From positions 6,786,501 through 6,850,500 of the forward strand of contig JAPFBL010000006.1 of assembly GCA_026182355.1 (NCBI GenBank): a stretch of 64,000 nucleotides of DNA, given 5' to 3'. The position numbers and the translations under genes were made by a program. Of the stretch, positions 11,357-22,800 are shown piece after piece. This stretch comes from Hermatobates lingyangjiaoensis. Lineage: Eukaryota; Arthropoda; Insecta; Hemiptera; Hermatobatidae. The notes beneath the pieces were generated by a model. The model was not told where the DNA came from, made no database searches, and saw nothing but the letters and a program-made list of their open reading frames with translations. The stretch's first letter is position 1, and every line of letters starts with the position of its first letter.

Positions 11357-12239
11357 CAGGTTATTATTGGATTATTTTTAAAACCCTGTATAGAACTAAC
11401 AGTAATAGAGCGATTTGGTCATTGACCTGGTGATCATGCCGTTAACAGACCTCTAAAGTAAGAGTAGTGATAAAGGTCATAAGCAAGCAAACTATGACTG
11501 TACAATGTTTAAGAAAAGTTTTTGAAAAGAAATCACGTGTATATTATATTACTAAAATAATTTATTAAAAAAAAAATTATTCTCCCTATATTGCCTCTTG
11601 CATTTATTTTTCCCTTTAATCTTATAGTCAATTGAACCTCTTATTCTATATGCATGAAGGTAAAATCCATAAAGTTTGATTTTAAATCTCAATTTCTTTC
11701 TTGATTAACTCGAAAAGAAGTTCCCAATAGTATCCATTGTGGAAGGGATCAATAATATCAACGCCATAACATTACCATTTGAAGATTTGGAAGACCAGGT
11801 GAGCAAAGTAAGCATGGTTATTTAAATCACATGGCTTTATAATTATTACTTTCATTGAAATGAAATACATTTCGTTTAATGTTTATAATTATATTAATAT
11901 ATGTTTATAACATATAATTATATATGTTTATAATTATTCGGTTAATGTTTTGAAGTACAGTTATCAACAGAAATACGTATTTAAGATTCCCTGGGTTCAA
12001 TAAAATAATTATTGGAAATTGGTCCATTTTTGTGTCTGTTTGTATATTTGAGCTGGATATTTTAATAACAAAAGAACTGCTACCACCAAATTTTATTTTA
12101 AGCTCCTACCATAGACGTCTATGATATTTGACAACTCTAACATGTGCATCTGACTTATTCTTGATGGAATGTTCTATGTATTTTTTCATTATGTGATAAT
12201 TGATCGAGTTATAATATATGCACAGTCATAATCCCCTAG
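11357..12239. other. No recognised feature
   Basis: AT-rich sequence. An ATATGTTTATAATTAT motif repeats a few times near 11880-11945. Confidence 0.5.
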
Positions 12240-12780
12240 AAGGGTTGTCGTTCCGTTTTGTGATAGACCTCCTGATTCCCGTGTGCCTAACTGTCACCTG
12301 CTCACCCCGAGATTGGTCAGCAGGTTACACTGATTTCATAGACTATGAAGGTGGAAGGTTTTTTGGCCACTGACCCCACCTGCAGCTAAGACAGACTAGT
12401 AGGACTTAGGTTGGAGTTCTGCTCGAGGGCTCTGAAAATATTGTTGGTACCACGGGGGCGGGGAAGCCCATGCGGGATTCCTTCGGGTTTCCGCATGCCC
12501 CGCCGTTAGTGCTATACTCGTGGTGGTTGTGGTTCCTCACCCAGGAAAGGTCGACTCTCTAGGAAGTCCCTGAGTGAGGAGCACTATCTTCTCAGAAGGT
12601 TTCTAACAAGAGGGAGTTAGACCCTCGACTCTTACCAGAGGGTAAGGCCCATCAGTTGGCAGGTGGACTTGAAACTTGGTACTAACTTGGGTAGGTCTGA
12701 CTCATCGGGAGGACGACCCAGACCCAGCTGTTTGGTCAGTTAGGTAGTCCTTACACTGATGACGTATTATGAAGTTATTT
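12240..12780 (+). repeat. Dispersed repeat, probably LINE-derived, copy 1
   Basis: It is GC-rich against AT-rich flanks. Blocks such as GGTACCACGGGGGCGGGG, AGCACTATCTTCTCAG, GGCCCATCAGTTGGCAG and GACGACC...GGTAGTCCTTACAC occur in the same order as in 29665-30345. A short palindrome GCATGC surrounds its centre. No coding capacity is seen. The composition and conserved spacing would suit a LINE 5' region; this is inference. Confidence 0.6.
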
Positions 12781-13269
12781 GCCAAGTTTTATTGCGATCC
12801 AAAGATGGTTTCGGTTTTAACTGGGAAGTATAGGCTGTGAAGCATTAAATGTCGTCGACTCATCATTATTGTATATTTCAGTTTAGAAAATCGAAAGGAC
12901 TTTGTCACTGTAGAAAGGTGGACGTTGTATATGGGAGGACGTGTGGTGAAGATACAGTAACCTTGAGAACGGCACGGGCTTGCTGGGAGTGAAAGTGCTC
13001 GCCTTCACCAGACTCCACCATCACCGCCTTAGGCTCATTTCTAATCTTTGACGGATCTCTGCTAACATTGTTCTCACCTCAATCAGTCAACCATTAACAT
13101 CACATATTTTACTGCTTCACTCTTAGCGGCCTTTTATTTAGTACTTTGCTGGAAGTAAACATATCATTCAGTATTTCATTACAACCGAACTTATAATTTA
13201 GTACATGCATATTGCTATATACATATACATTAATATATATTATAATTATACAATTATATATTCATAATC
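12781..13269. other. No recognised feature
   Basis: A mixed GC segment (12840-13080) followed by AT-rich sequence leading into the next fold-back. Confidence 0.45.
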
Positions 13270-13445
13270 GACATATATTCATAACCGTAACAAGCGGTCT
13301 TAGTCAGAGTCAAAAACCCAACTCGATTTTTAACCAATTGGATTATTGACTCTGACGAAGGCCACTTGTTACGGTTGAATGATCTCTGTCTTTTTTCCCA
13401 TTTCATATTGTGGTATGATCGTTACTTCACGTGTTTATTGTGAAA
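13270..13445. repeat. Fold-back element, family A, copy 3
   Basis: The left arm has ATAACCGTAACAAGCGGTC; the right arm has GACTCTGACGAAGGCCAC, TTGTTACGGTTGAATGATC and the family tail TTCACGTGTTTATTGTGAAA. GAAA is changed to GAAT in the right-arm core. Confidence 0.75.
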
Positions 13446-13454
13446 TATTGTTAT

Positions 13455-13735
13455 ATATATACATTTCACGGTGAATCACAAACATAGAACTAAGGAACAA
13501 ACACACTTACTGTCTCTAATTTTCGGTTGAACCGTCATCAGGAGTGAGATAGGGAGACCAAGAGCACTTGTGAAGACCGTCTCCAACCGTCGCTTCACAA
13601 GTGCGCTTGGTGTCCCTATCTCAACTCTCCTGATGACGGTTCAACCGAAAAGTAGAGACAGTAAGTGTGTTTGTTCCTTAGTTCTGTGTTTGTGATTCAC
13701 CGTGAAATGTTTGTTGTCCTTTTGGATCGTTTTCC
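13455..13735. repeat. Fold-back element, family D, copy 2, near-perfect palindrome
   Basis: The left arm (TTTCACGGTGAATCACA..., ACACACTTACTGTCTC, CGGTTGAACCGTCATCAGG) is mirrored by the right arm ending TGTGATTCACCGTGAAA. Arms are about 110 bp. The centre holds GACCGTCTCCAACCGTCGC. Hammerhead-like cores occur on the minus strand of the left arm (CTGATGA at 13541 to 13535) and the plus strand of the right arm. (TA)n flanks both sides. Confidence 0.88.
13626..13658 (+). ncRNA. Hammerhead-like ribozyme motif in family D
   Basis: TCTC (13626-13629) is followed by CTGATGA (13630-13636), a GGT-TCA-ACC hairpin with one extra C before it, GAAA (13647-13650), AGTA, then GAGA (13655-13658), which pairs with TCTC. 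GTA is an allowed NUH cleavage triplet, placing the predicted cut after 13654. The very short stem III matches the minimal hammerheads known from PLE terminal repeats. The extra C next to stem II departs from the textbook core. Activity is unproven. Confidence 0.5.
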
Positions 13736-13870
13736 TGTTTACAATATATATATATATATATACATATAATTATATATTCATAATAGACATATATTCATAA
13801 CCGTAACAAGCCCTCAATAACAAAACATAGAATATATATATAATATATATATATAGATATATATCCGTCT

Positions 13871-16240
13871 TTATCTGTCTCCCACTTCCTCTCTCAGTCA
13901 CTCACACTTTGGCACACCCTCTTTCTCAGTTATTGGAATGTTTAGTATTGTTATAATTTTGTTTGAATTTCAAAATAACTATTTTTAAGCTTTTTCAATC
14001 CTAACAGGCTTTATGAATGATTTCTTAAAATGTGATAACAAAAAATCTGAGGAAAACCTCTTGTTAGCAGTCTGTTTGTTATAGCTTGTTTTTATTTCTT
14101 GGGAGTACATAATTCCTTTGAAAGATGTTTTAGTTAGTGAAATGATTGATTGCATGATAACTGGTTATTAAAATCAAGTTAATTATTTTAACGTTTTTTC
14201 ACGTTTGAGTAATTAATGCCTACTTTCAACTGAACCTGAATTCGCGATTCATGCCAGATCGATGTGAAATTGAACCCTTGATGAAGTAATGATTGGTTGC
14301 TTAAGGACTCTTATTGGTTTTAAAATCAACTACCATAGTATACTCGTAGCATTATATCACCTGTCCTGTTAGGCGTGCAGTTTTCTAAAATAATTTGTTT
14401 AGCTATGCTCTATTTCTTTCTTATTGCTGTTTGGATAAGCCGTGTAGTAGTTTGTGTTTCCGGTTTAGTTTATGTTAGGAAGCACTGGTTTTGATAAAAT
14501 ATTATTAACAACCGCTGATGCCTGAGCTTTCATTATGTCATGATGGATGTCCATTGATCATTCTCTGAATAGGTGGTTATACAGGGCGTTCGTAAAGTAC
14601 TCTAATAACTATTAATTCAACAGCAACCATATGGCACTAGTTTTTTTTTTGTAAAATGTTCTACAAATATTAAGGTTTTATTTCCATATAGGTTTTATGT
14701 AAAACAACTCTTATTTTTTAATAAATAATTTTTTCTCCTTCTATGCCTAAGAATATCGAAGAAGGTAATGAGTATGCACAAGGAGTGATGTTTTCTGATG
14801 AATCTTTCAAATGATGAGGGGTCTTAGAGACTTCTCATCATTCGTGAACTCATCATGTTAGCATAAGAGAGGACAGCTGCTTATAAGAACAGGTATTATA
14901 AACAATTGATAGATCGGCCCATTTTTCTCTACTCATAACTACATAAGTATTGATACGTCCTTCTTCTGGTAGATAAGTTACAGCCAGCATACCATTTTCA
15001 GAAGAACAGAAAAGTTTCACTTAATTCAAGAGTTCTTACGGACTTGTGGCCACTGTGACCAAAAGGTCTTACTGTTCATCTGTTTGTCGTTATTATAACA
15101 ACTTAGATTTTCTGTTGTTTAATAAATTAATAACAATTTTTAGAGAAGTACATATCACTTCTTAGTTTTTTCTAACCAAAAATTAGAATATATCTTGGTC
15201 ACATCTGAATACCCTCGAAGCGCACCAGTGACCGAGTATCTCCAACTTGAAGATGTCTTCAACGGCCAGTCAATTATTCCGCGCAGTAGAATATACGTAA
15301 TGATAAGGAGCTCCTAGTCATACATCTACTCCTGGGAAACTAACTGTTCTACTGTGTGTGCGGTTAGTAAGTAATTGTATGTGTCTCGTCTGGTTCGTAA
15401 GATAAGACTGCGTGCATAGTTGTCTGGCTTGACGCTGGCTAGTCGGTGAGTCATCAAATGTTTTATTTTACCATTTTAGTTGCAAAGATAGGGAGATTTT
15501 TGGAAACAGTCTGTGGTTAACCTGGTTTAGATGGTTCATTATTGATAGGCTTTTTGAGCCCAGTCCTGTCGTGACTATACACTACAATACATTTTGAAAT
15601 AAGGCTTGCAATAAACCTTTTAAATGCATCCTTTTTAATAAAAGTGGCAAAGAAAAAAATCAATATGATAACTAGTAGATTATACTCTATAAGAGTGAAT
15701 AATTCTTTTTCTCTCTTTCTGTATCTCTCTGTCCTTCTCTTCCTAATAGATCTTCCTCTATTTTTTATCATCCTGTGCAATCAGTAGAATATACAGTATC
15801 ATCAGTGTATTATCCGGTTCTATAAGTAGGTTATTTTGCGTAATTAGTGGATGTTTGTACTGTGTGATCCCTTGGCAATGCTCTATAACCACGTGATTAT
15901 CCTCTCAAATCAGTGGAGTTTGAAAATAGCCAGAAATGATAACGAAGATAACATTTGAAAAATCGTAAGACCTTATATCGCTGGTGTAAGCGAGCCTTCT
16001 GGAGAACCCCTAAGGCAGATGATAACGAATGTCCATCTTTATCTGAACTGCAAACATGGGAATAAACTTGTGTAGTGCGGCGAAATCTCCCGAGTAAGGA
16101 AACATCAACATGGTTTTACTTGATCCGTAAAGGCCGGAAGCGTGGGATTAAATCATAGTTGATGGTTAAGAGTTCAGCAAGTATGCTAGAGGCATCTTAA
16201 GATGATCAGCAATGCCCAACAAAGATAACTTATTAAAAAC
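13871..16240. other. No clear gene; possible decayed DNA transposon at 14580-15080
   Basis: ACAGGGCGTTCGTAAAG at 14581 resembles the terminal repeat of some Tc1/mariner-like elements, and ATGTTTTCTGATGAATC near 14788 could be a decayed transposase piece. No second end or convincing domain was found. The rest is AT-rich and unassigned. (TA)n lies at 13743-13763 and 13835-13863, just before this block. Confidence 0.25.
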
Positions 16241-16248
16241 CCTTAGAC

Positions 16249-16556
16249 CAGGGGTTCTCAATGGGGGTGAATTTTGGGTTTCCAGGGGGTGAGTTGTGAC
16301 CACAGTGATTTTACAGTGAGATAAGCTATTATAGGTTTTGACCACGTAATTATAGATAAAAAATATTTTGATTGAATTAGTATTTTATATAACAATCAAT
16401 ATATAATTAACATTTAATTTATAAAATTCTATTATAAACATAATCAATTTAAAGTAGTAAAAGTATATATAATACCTTGGAAGAAGAAGTGTGGAGGGAG
16501 TGACATTGTGGAAATGGTAATAGGGTGAATGGACCAAGAGAGGCAGAGAACCCCTG
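16249..16556. mobile_element. hAT-type miniature transposon with 8-bp target duplication
   Basis: The element begins CAGGGGTTCTCA and ends with the inverted form GAGAACCCCTG. It is flanked by the exact 8-bp duplication CCTTAGAC (16241-16248 and 16557-16564). Terminal repeats of this sequence and 8-bp duplications are typical of the hAT superfamily. At 308 bp with no coding capacity it is non-autonomous. The inside is AT-rich. Confidence 0.9.
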
Positions 16557-16564
16557 CCTTAGAC

Positions 16565-17030
16565 ATTATCCCCAAATGAATCAATGCATTATTACAATAT
16601 GTATTGTGGCTTTTGTGAAATTCACTTTTGGTCTACTTTGAAAGTGAAAGTGGTTGGTATTATATTAAATTATAATTTGTTTTTGGCAACCACTGGCCAG
16701 AACGTATAAGTTTAATCTCACTAAAGTGAATCTAAATCAGCTGGCATGTCTATTCTTAATTCATACTTCCATCGTCTCCTTTTTCGACTTTCATTAGCCG
16801 TACTCTTGCGATACTCTTCTCGTCACTCCTATGCTAATTATCAGCTTAATCACAGATTTTTTCCCACAGTGGTTGGAGGGGGGTTCGACTGGTGAACAGG
16901 ATCTCAATGGTCGAGAAACATGAAACATTGCGGTCTTTAATTGTTTTCTATTGCGGTTTCAGTTTCTTGTAGACATTACTAATTAGTTAAATTGATTCTT
17001 GGGAATTATAGAGGAAGTCTTCAGACAAAC
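16565..17030. other. No recognised feature
   Basis: Unassigned sequence between the hAT element and the family F cluster. Confidence 0.5.
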
Positions 17031-17930
17031 AAGATTTATTTATGAAACAACACGTTTCGAACATGTAGTAACCTTTTTCAGGTAATCTCTTCTTGGAGAA
17101 ATGTGACTGATACTGGGCAGAGAGTAATTAGTTTCATTAATCCAGTAGAGCAGATTTACCTCAAGAAGAACACACATTCGAAAAGTGTTGTTTTATCTAT
17201 AAACCTTTCTATGTGGCGACTTTCTCTCGCGACGACTCCGAATACCAGAATATAGCTGACCTGATTTATCTATTTCTTAATGTACTTTACTAAAACAAAC
17301 ATATAGATTTATTAAAACAAATATAATTGAAAGCCGTGTAACGTGTAGAGTTATTTTTAAATAATTTGGTGAACATTGTAAACTCGAAGTGTTGTTCTAT
17401 GTTGTACAACTTCTCTCTTCTAGGTGATGGCCGCATTTCCTTATTATAATTGAAAAGTTGAAAGGCAAACTGCTTAAATCAAATCATTTTCGATTTTATC
17501 TGCTGTAAACGAAAAATTGACTCTAAATTCTGCTTTGTTGAAAAGGGAAAAGAGGATAATGAGATACATCAACTGTAGACTAACATGTAGCGTGCTTGGC
17601 TTTAATACTGAACATCACAGGTTCGAATCTTGCCCATGTCTCCTTCTTCAATGAACCTATTTTTTACTAAAATAATCAGTAAGTTTACACATGTGCCGAT
17701 TTGCGTTTTAACCCTCATGCTCAATACGAGGTTCCATGTGGTATTTGCTCATAATCGGAAATCAAATTTAAATATCTACATGGAACTGTTCTATACAAAT
17801 ACCCCATCTCGAACATGTGATCTTCTTAAGTTACTTGCTTCCATGAACCATAGTTGATGTTAGCTGAAGAAGAAGGCCACATGTTTGAAACAGGTTGTTC
17901 TAAAACAAACTTTGTACGCGTAGACTTGAA
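17031..17930. repeat. Family F arm cluster
   Basis: At least three arms share a (T)CGAAA...GTGTTGTTTTATAAA-type block. They are 17040-17095 (minus strand: CTGAAAAAGG, ATGTTCGAAACGTGTTG), 17160-17205 (plus strand: ATTCGAAAAGTGTTG) and 17860-17920 (plus strand: GCTGAAGAAGAAGG, ATGTTTGAAACAGGTTG). The first two form a fold-back of about 170 bp. The CTGAANA...GAAAC order matches the PLE hammerhead layout. The 17215-17570 part between arms has no feature. Confidence 0.55.
17574..17640 (+). mobile_element. tRNA-like SINE head, family 2
   Basis: The segment AGCGTGCTTGGC...TAATACTGAA...ACAGGTTCGAATCTTGCC looks like the 3' two-thirds of a tRNA, with a good B box (GGTTCGAATC). It aligns with the minus-strand segment at 48525-48600, which supports a repeat family rather than a tRNA gene. 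An A box is not clear here. Confidence 0.45.
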
Positions 17931-19845
17931 TTAGTTTTCTAACAAGGGTTAGAGAGGGTTTGAAATAATAGAAAATCCTTTTCACAGGTATCATTGAAAT
18001 TAACGTCAGGATTAGTATTACTGGCATCGTAGAACAAGTGTTAACATATTATCAAGCCGGTAATGCTGGCAGGTGACAGCACCAAGACAGTTGACTTGTT
18101 CATCAACTTGAATGGGCCACTTCCTGAATGAGAATAGCTGGTGAAATCATTAACAGCATGTAAATGGAATTTAAATGGAGTTAAGGTTGCTGTGAAAGTG
18201 CTTGTAATGTAGGAAATGAGACGGTTGTAAAGTACAGGTAGATCACCGGAGCACGTGCTTCTTGGTTAAGCGAAAGTGCCCCCCCCCCCCCCCCCCCCAA
18301 CCATTCTCACATCTCTCCCGACTTTTCCCATATCATCCATTTCGACTACCATCTCTTGATATTAATAGCCTGTTGTTGAAACCAATGGCCTTTCATCTAG
18401 TTACCTTCTCTCTCTCACTCTCTCTCTCTCTCTCTCTTAAGGTTATCTGTTTTCTTTTTTCTCTCATTTGATCACAGTTATTAACTTACCAGCAATAACC
18501 TACCAAAAATATAGAGCTCTATTTCTACGTTACTTCCACGGAAACGGGATAAAACTTTCGCTATCTATTTTCCATCGAGGAGGAACTCAGGTACACAAAA
18601 TGTAGAAAACACTAAAAACTTGCCGCCAGCAGTGAATATTCTGGTAAGAAAAATAAATAAGTAAGAAATAAATAAGAAATAAAAACTTCATCAAGGAGAA
18701 ATAAGAAGTTTTGTCGACATTCGCTTATTCTGATTATATTTCTGTTATCATCATTACTTCGTTATCATTTATAATAATATTTCATTTTATGTATTATTTA
18801 TATATATATTCTGTATTTATTCTTTTCCTCCTTCTTTATTTTGCTTCCTAATTTGACCTCTTTGACCTGTCTTATTTGTCTCATTCTTGTAAGTTAATTG
18901 TTCTAGTTTTCTGCTCCTTCTTCCGTTTCATCATTGCTCTGTAAAGGTCTTTATGCCTTTTCTCTCCTGAGGATTTTGTGTTGTACAAATTATTAAAAGC
19001 CTTAATGTTTGCTTCCTTTCTGATGTCTGAGTTTCAAGTTTTAATTATTATTTCGTTTTGTCAACTATTTATTTATTCAACATATACATATATATATATT
19101 TGATTATTTTATAAACTTTTCTTCCTTTTTGCATGTTTGGTTGAAGAAAAAATATGGCGGTATACTATTCATCAAACATACATATATATTTATTACATTA
19201 TATATATATGTTAAAGTTAGCTGCTTCTACACTGACTACTGTCCTGTTAAGCTTTTATATTTTTCCAACTAGTTTGCTTTCAATCGTAGGTATTTACCAA
19301 AGAAGATGTGTGAGAGACATAGAGTTGTAGGGGGTGAGCGGAAGCACTAAACTCAACTGCTCAACAAATTAAATCACTGAGTGACAGTATAACTAACACT
19401 ATTAAAACAAACGCTAGAGCTGTAACGAACTGCTAAAGATACTATCTTAACAATTAGTACTACCACTAACAGTTAGTAACTGTCCTATCGTTAACACTCA
19501 GAAGAGAACCTGACAAAAATATTTAAATAAAAACCATTAAAAATGTGTAAAAAACGAACTATAAATAAAAATATGTTAGTAAACAAAATAAACAAAAGAC
19601 TAAATGAAAAAGAACAATTAACGATAAAGGTTGAGGTTAGGTCAAGGAGCAGATATACCTCTAGGAGACTAATAACAGCTTCTTCTGAAGCTCTCAAAGT
19701 GACATTAGCACTAGTTTCATTAATCTAGCTAAGAACCTATACACGGGAGGAGTCATTGAAACTAAGTCCTTGAGAACTGGCATGAGTGTGCAACTTCTTT
19801 CGGACTACCTGTGATTATTCATATGCAAGCTTAGCTTAGTGGTAT
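17931..19845. other. No gene; poly-C, (CT)n and A-rich tracts
   Basis: A run of about 20 C lies at 18279-18298, and (CT)n/(TC)n at 18408-18437. T-rich sequence covers 18800-19040 and A-rich sequence 19500-19620. The 19620-19735 segment weakly resembles 1505-1600. A CTGAGGATTTTGTGTTG block near 18966 may be a decayed family F arm. Confidence 0.45.
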
Positions 19846-19849
19846 ATGT

Positions 19850-20060
19850 ATATATAAATTATTCAAAATGACACCAAACCTAGTGATACCTGTTTCATAA
19901 CAAGTTTTTTAATTTTCCCAAATAACACTCTCATTGCTGTGTTTACAAAGTAGAGTATATTTCCTATTGTCAACATTTTTAAATGCTCACCATTCATACT
20001 TGTACAATAGAAAACCGCAGTTACAATCTCTAGTTTTTTATTTAACTGTCATCACGAGAA
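19850..20060 (-). repeat. PLE terminal-repeat fragment, copy 3 (decayed)
   Basis: It is collinear with 39505-39700 and 54345-54500: ATGACACCAAACCTAG, ATACCTGTTTC, TAACAAG, AAATAACACTCTCATTG, then GTCAACATTTTTAAATG, CACCATTCAT. The CTGATGA and GTCGAC parts of the hammerhead-like core are both mutated. Confidence 0.65.
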
Positions 20061-21254
20061 AAAAAGCGAAATCCAAGCATCCTGATGAAATGTCTGTTGG
20101 TAATTCTTCCTCTAGTAGTTGGGCGAAAATTATAACTTTTCCTTGCTCTTTCTCTCTCTCTCTCTCTCTCTTTGGGTCTGTCTTTCTCTCTTCTATCTCT
20201 TTCAACACACCGTTGCAGAAACAGTGAGCTATAGTTGACTTAGTCTCCTTGTACCCTCTCTCTCTCAGGCCAGCCGGAGTACATTTCGGTACTTAGAGAA
20301 ATGAGTTACATATCAACCTATCTATCTATCGAGAGAGGACTGAGACATGCTAGAGAAGGAGAATTGATGTAGAATTGTAAAGTTGAAAATATTTGATTTG
20401 ACCATCGCCCGTGCTTATAGGCTTTACGGTTTTTGTACCGCTGAAGGGGTGCAGGTGTGGTTTATGTTATGATTGTACACCCATTAATCGTAGATAATGA
20501 GGTGCATTTCTAAGGGCTCTAACGGTAAGTGGTGTCTACCAACCAAATGCATACAAAGCCCAACGTTGCTTAACTTTCGGCATCAAATGGGAACTGGTTT
20601 TCCAATACTCCTATGACCCTTGCACTTTAAGAAAGTACCTGACCGTTGTCAGGTATTATAGAATATCCTTTTGATACCAGAGTATTATAGAGGTTAAAAT
20701 AAAACAATTTTTTTAAGGGTCAATTGTGAACATGCAAGTACGTTGTCATTCAAACAGTTGACTTATTTAAATAAAGATCAAACAACCTGCAATAGTGTAT
20801 GGTAATAAATCAACAAATGGCGATAATAGACTTGTAGATCTCTGTTACGAACTTGAAGCTAGTTAGTTATTTGTTTAAGGTTTAAGTTACTGTGAGACGT
20901 CTGGATATTAGGCAGAATATGCTTCGGGACTGCCATTCTTATAAGTGACTCTGAAGTGCGTTTCTCTGATTTCCCTTAAAGTCCCCTTTCCTACTCCTGG
21001 TGATCTAATGTCGTCTATATGGAAGGCTATAGGGGCTATAAACTAGTGAACTGTTTTAGAGAGTTGACTGATATCCTGTAGAACAATAGAAGTTTTCCCG
21101 TCATGAAGTGTTGGGTATTTCCTTTTCTCACGTTTAGAAAAGATAACTTTCAGAAAACTACACCTGTAACATTGTTACACTAAACACTTGAGAATATCAT
21201 TTTAATTCTTTAATGTCAATCATTCATTGAAAATATAACCTTTAACTTGAATGT
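20061..21254. other. No recognised feature; (CT)n at 20149-20172
   Basis: Apart from a CTCT microsatellite and a short TATC run near 20320, nothing is identifiable. Confidence 0.5.
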
Positions 21255-21672
21255 AGTGAAAACAGTCCGCAATGGACAGTAGTAGTTCAAAGTTAGTAAA
21301 GAAACACAAGGGAAAGGAAAATACACACTTACAGTTAAGGTTTCAGCTGTATTGTTAGAAGGTCTCCCAATTTCTTTTCTTAGGTGGCCTGCTATATTTC
21401 CTTATACCTCAGTATATTATTCCCTTTATTCTATGGCTCTTAACTTTTTTTTGCTTTATTTCTCGCTTACCCTACTTGGAGTAGCTCTTCTTTTTATTAA
21501 GCGAGTACGTAGCTACACTGTTTGTTTCCAACCGCCTCTACGTCGTGCGTTTAATCTCTCTCCCTTTCCTCTCTTAAAGACAATTGAAACCGAAAATATG
21601 AAAGTGTAAGGTACGTGTTCCCTCCTTTATTTGTGTTTCTTTACTAACTTCAAATTATAACATTAAGGTTAT
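21255..21672. repeat. Family D-like inverted repeat
   Basis: GTTAGTAAAGAAACACAAG with ACACACTTACAGTTAAGG near 21291-21342 is mirrored by AAGTGTAAGG and TTTGTGTTTCTTTACTAAC near 21602-21650. TTGAAACCGAAAATATGAAAG on the right corresponds to the GAAA part of the family D core. The loop of about 230 bp has a short open frame without homology. Confidence 0.6.
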
Positions 21673-21876
21673 ATATTCTTATATCTCTTTGAGGACAAGT
21701 AACAAACATGTCCCCATACTGTGAAATTAATTACAAATGGAATTAAAAAAAACATTAGAGACCACAAAGTCAATGAAAGGGTATCAATAGAACTATTTTT
21801 GATGTTTGGTTAGTTACCTATATTATTTATACATGTTTTAGTTACCTATAGTTTTAGGACCTTGATGAACTGTCTA

Positions 21877-22798
21877 CGAGGTGTATAAATAAAGTAGTGA
21901 GACTGGCAACGTCGCTTTCGATCTGGCAACGCTGGAGACGCGTGGCCTTGAGTAGCGTCAGGTGCACGTGTGATGCGCCTCCAGTATGAATCTGAACTCG
22001 CCACAGTCATTTGTTTGTCCGTAGCGTTGGTTTTCGTGAAATGGTTTTTTCTTGAGCGTTTTAAAAATGAGTGACCTCAAAGTTGAGCAGCGGTGTGCAA
22101 TCAAATTTTGCTTCAGACTTGGACATAATGCAACCTAAACTTTTGAAAAACTTCAGGAGGCCTATGGAGAACGTGTTTTATCAAGGGCACAGGTTTTTCG
22201 GTGGTTTAAGAAATTTTCAGAAGGAAGAGAGTCGATTGAAGATGAACCACGAAGCGGAAGGCCTTCAAGTGCAAACACCGATGAAAATGTCAACAGAGTA
22301 CGGAACCTTGTGCGTTCAGATCGACGCTTGACAGTCAGAATGATCGGGGAACAGTTGTAGAGTAGTTGGTACTTCCCCAGAGTCCTTCGTGTGCGGCCAA
22401 ACATCAAAGACAAGTGGGTGTTGCATCACGACAACGTGCCCTGTCACACTGCCATCTCAATAAACGAGTTTTTGGCCAGTAAAAACATTCCTGTTGCTCC
22501 TCAGCCTCCTTATTCACCAGACTTGAGTCCTTGTGACTTTTTCCTCTTCCCGAGATTGAAAAATCACCTCAAGGGAACTCATTTCGGGACACTACAAAAC
22601 ATACAAACTGCTGTAACCGACCAGTTGAAGGCCATTCCAGAATCCGAGTTCCAGCAATGCTACAATGATTGGAAGGACCGTCTCCAGCGCTGTGTGGCTT
22701 CCGAAGGGAACTATTTTGAAGGTGACAATATCACATTGTAATTATATTTGAATAGAAAATTTAAAAAAAATCAGTCACTACTTTATTTACACACCTCG
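21877..22798 (+). mobile_element. Mariner transposon, internally deleted, complete ends
   Basis: The inverted repeats begin CGAGGTGTATAAATAAAG on the left and CGAGGTGTGTAAATAAAG on the right (inverted). They sit between TA dinucleotides (21875-21876 and 22799-22800), the mariner target duplication. The length of 922 bp compares with about 1.3 kb for complete elements. The missing part lies in the transposase gene, so this copy could only move in trans. Confidence 0.93.
22067..22741 (+). pseudogene. Mariner transposase remnant
   Basis: It starts ATG at 22067 with MSDLKVEQRCAIKFCF. The helix-turn-helix DNA-binding region follows (VFRWFKKFSEGRESIEDEPR, the GRP linker, then LVRSDRRLTVRMIGEQ). 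A TAA interrupts codon 24. After EQL a TAG occurs and the sequence jumps to NIKDKWVLHHDNVPCHT, deleting roughly 140 residues, including the first catalytic Asp. The second Asp (HHDN) and the third (SPCDFFLF) remain with 34 residues between them, the D34D spacing of true mariners. The C-terminus ends GDNITL at 22741. The protein is non-functional. Confidence 0.92.
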
Positions 22799-22800
22799 TA

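Noticed and set aside
14581..15080. Second mariner/Tc1 element
   Set aside because: One weak end-like sequence and scattered short peptide resemblance only; no catalytic motif.
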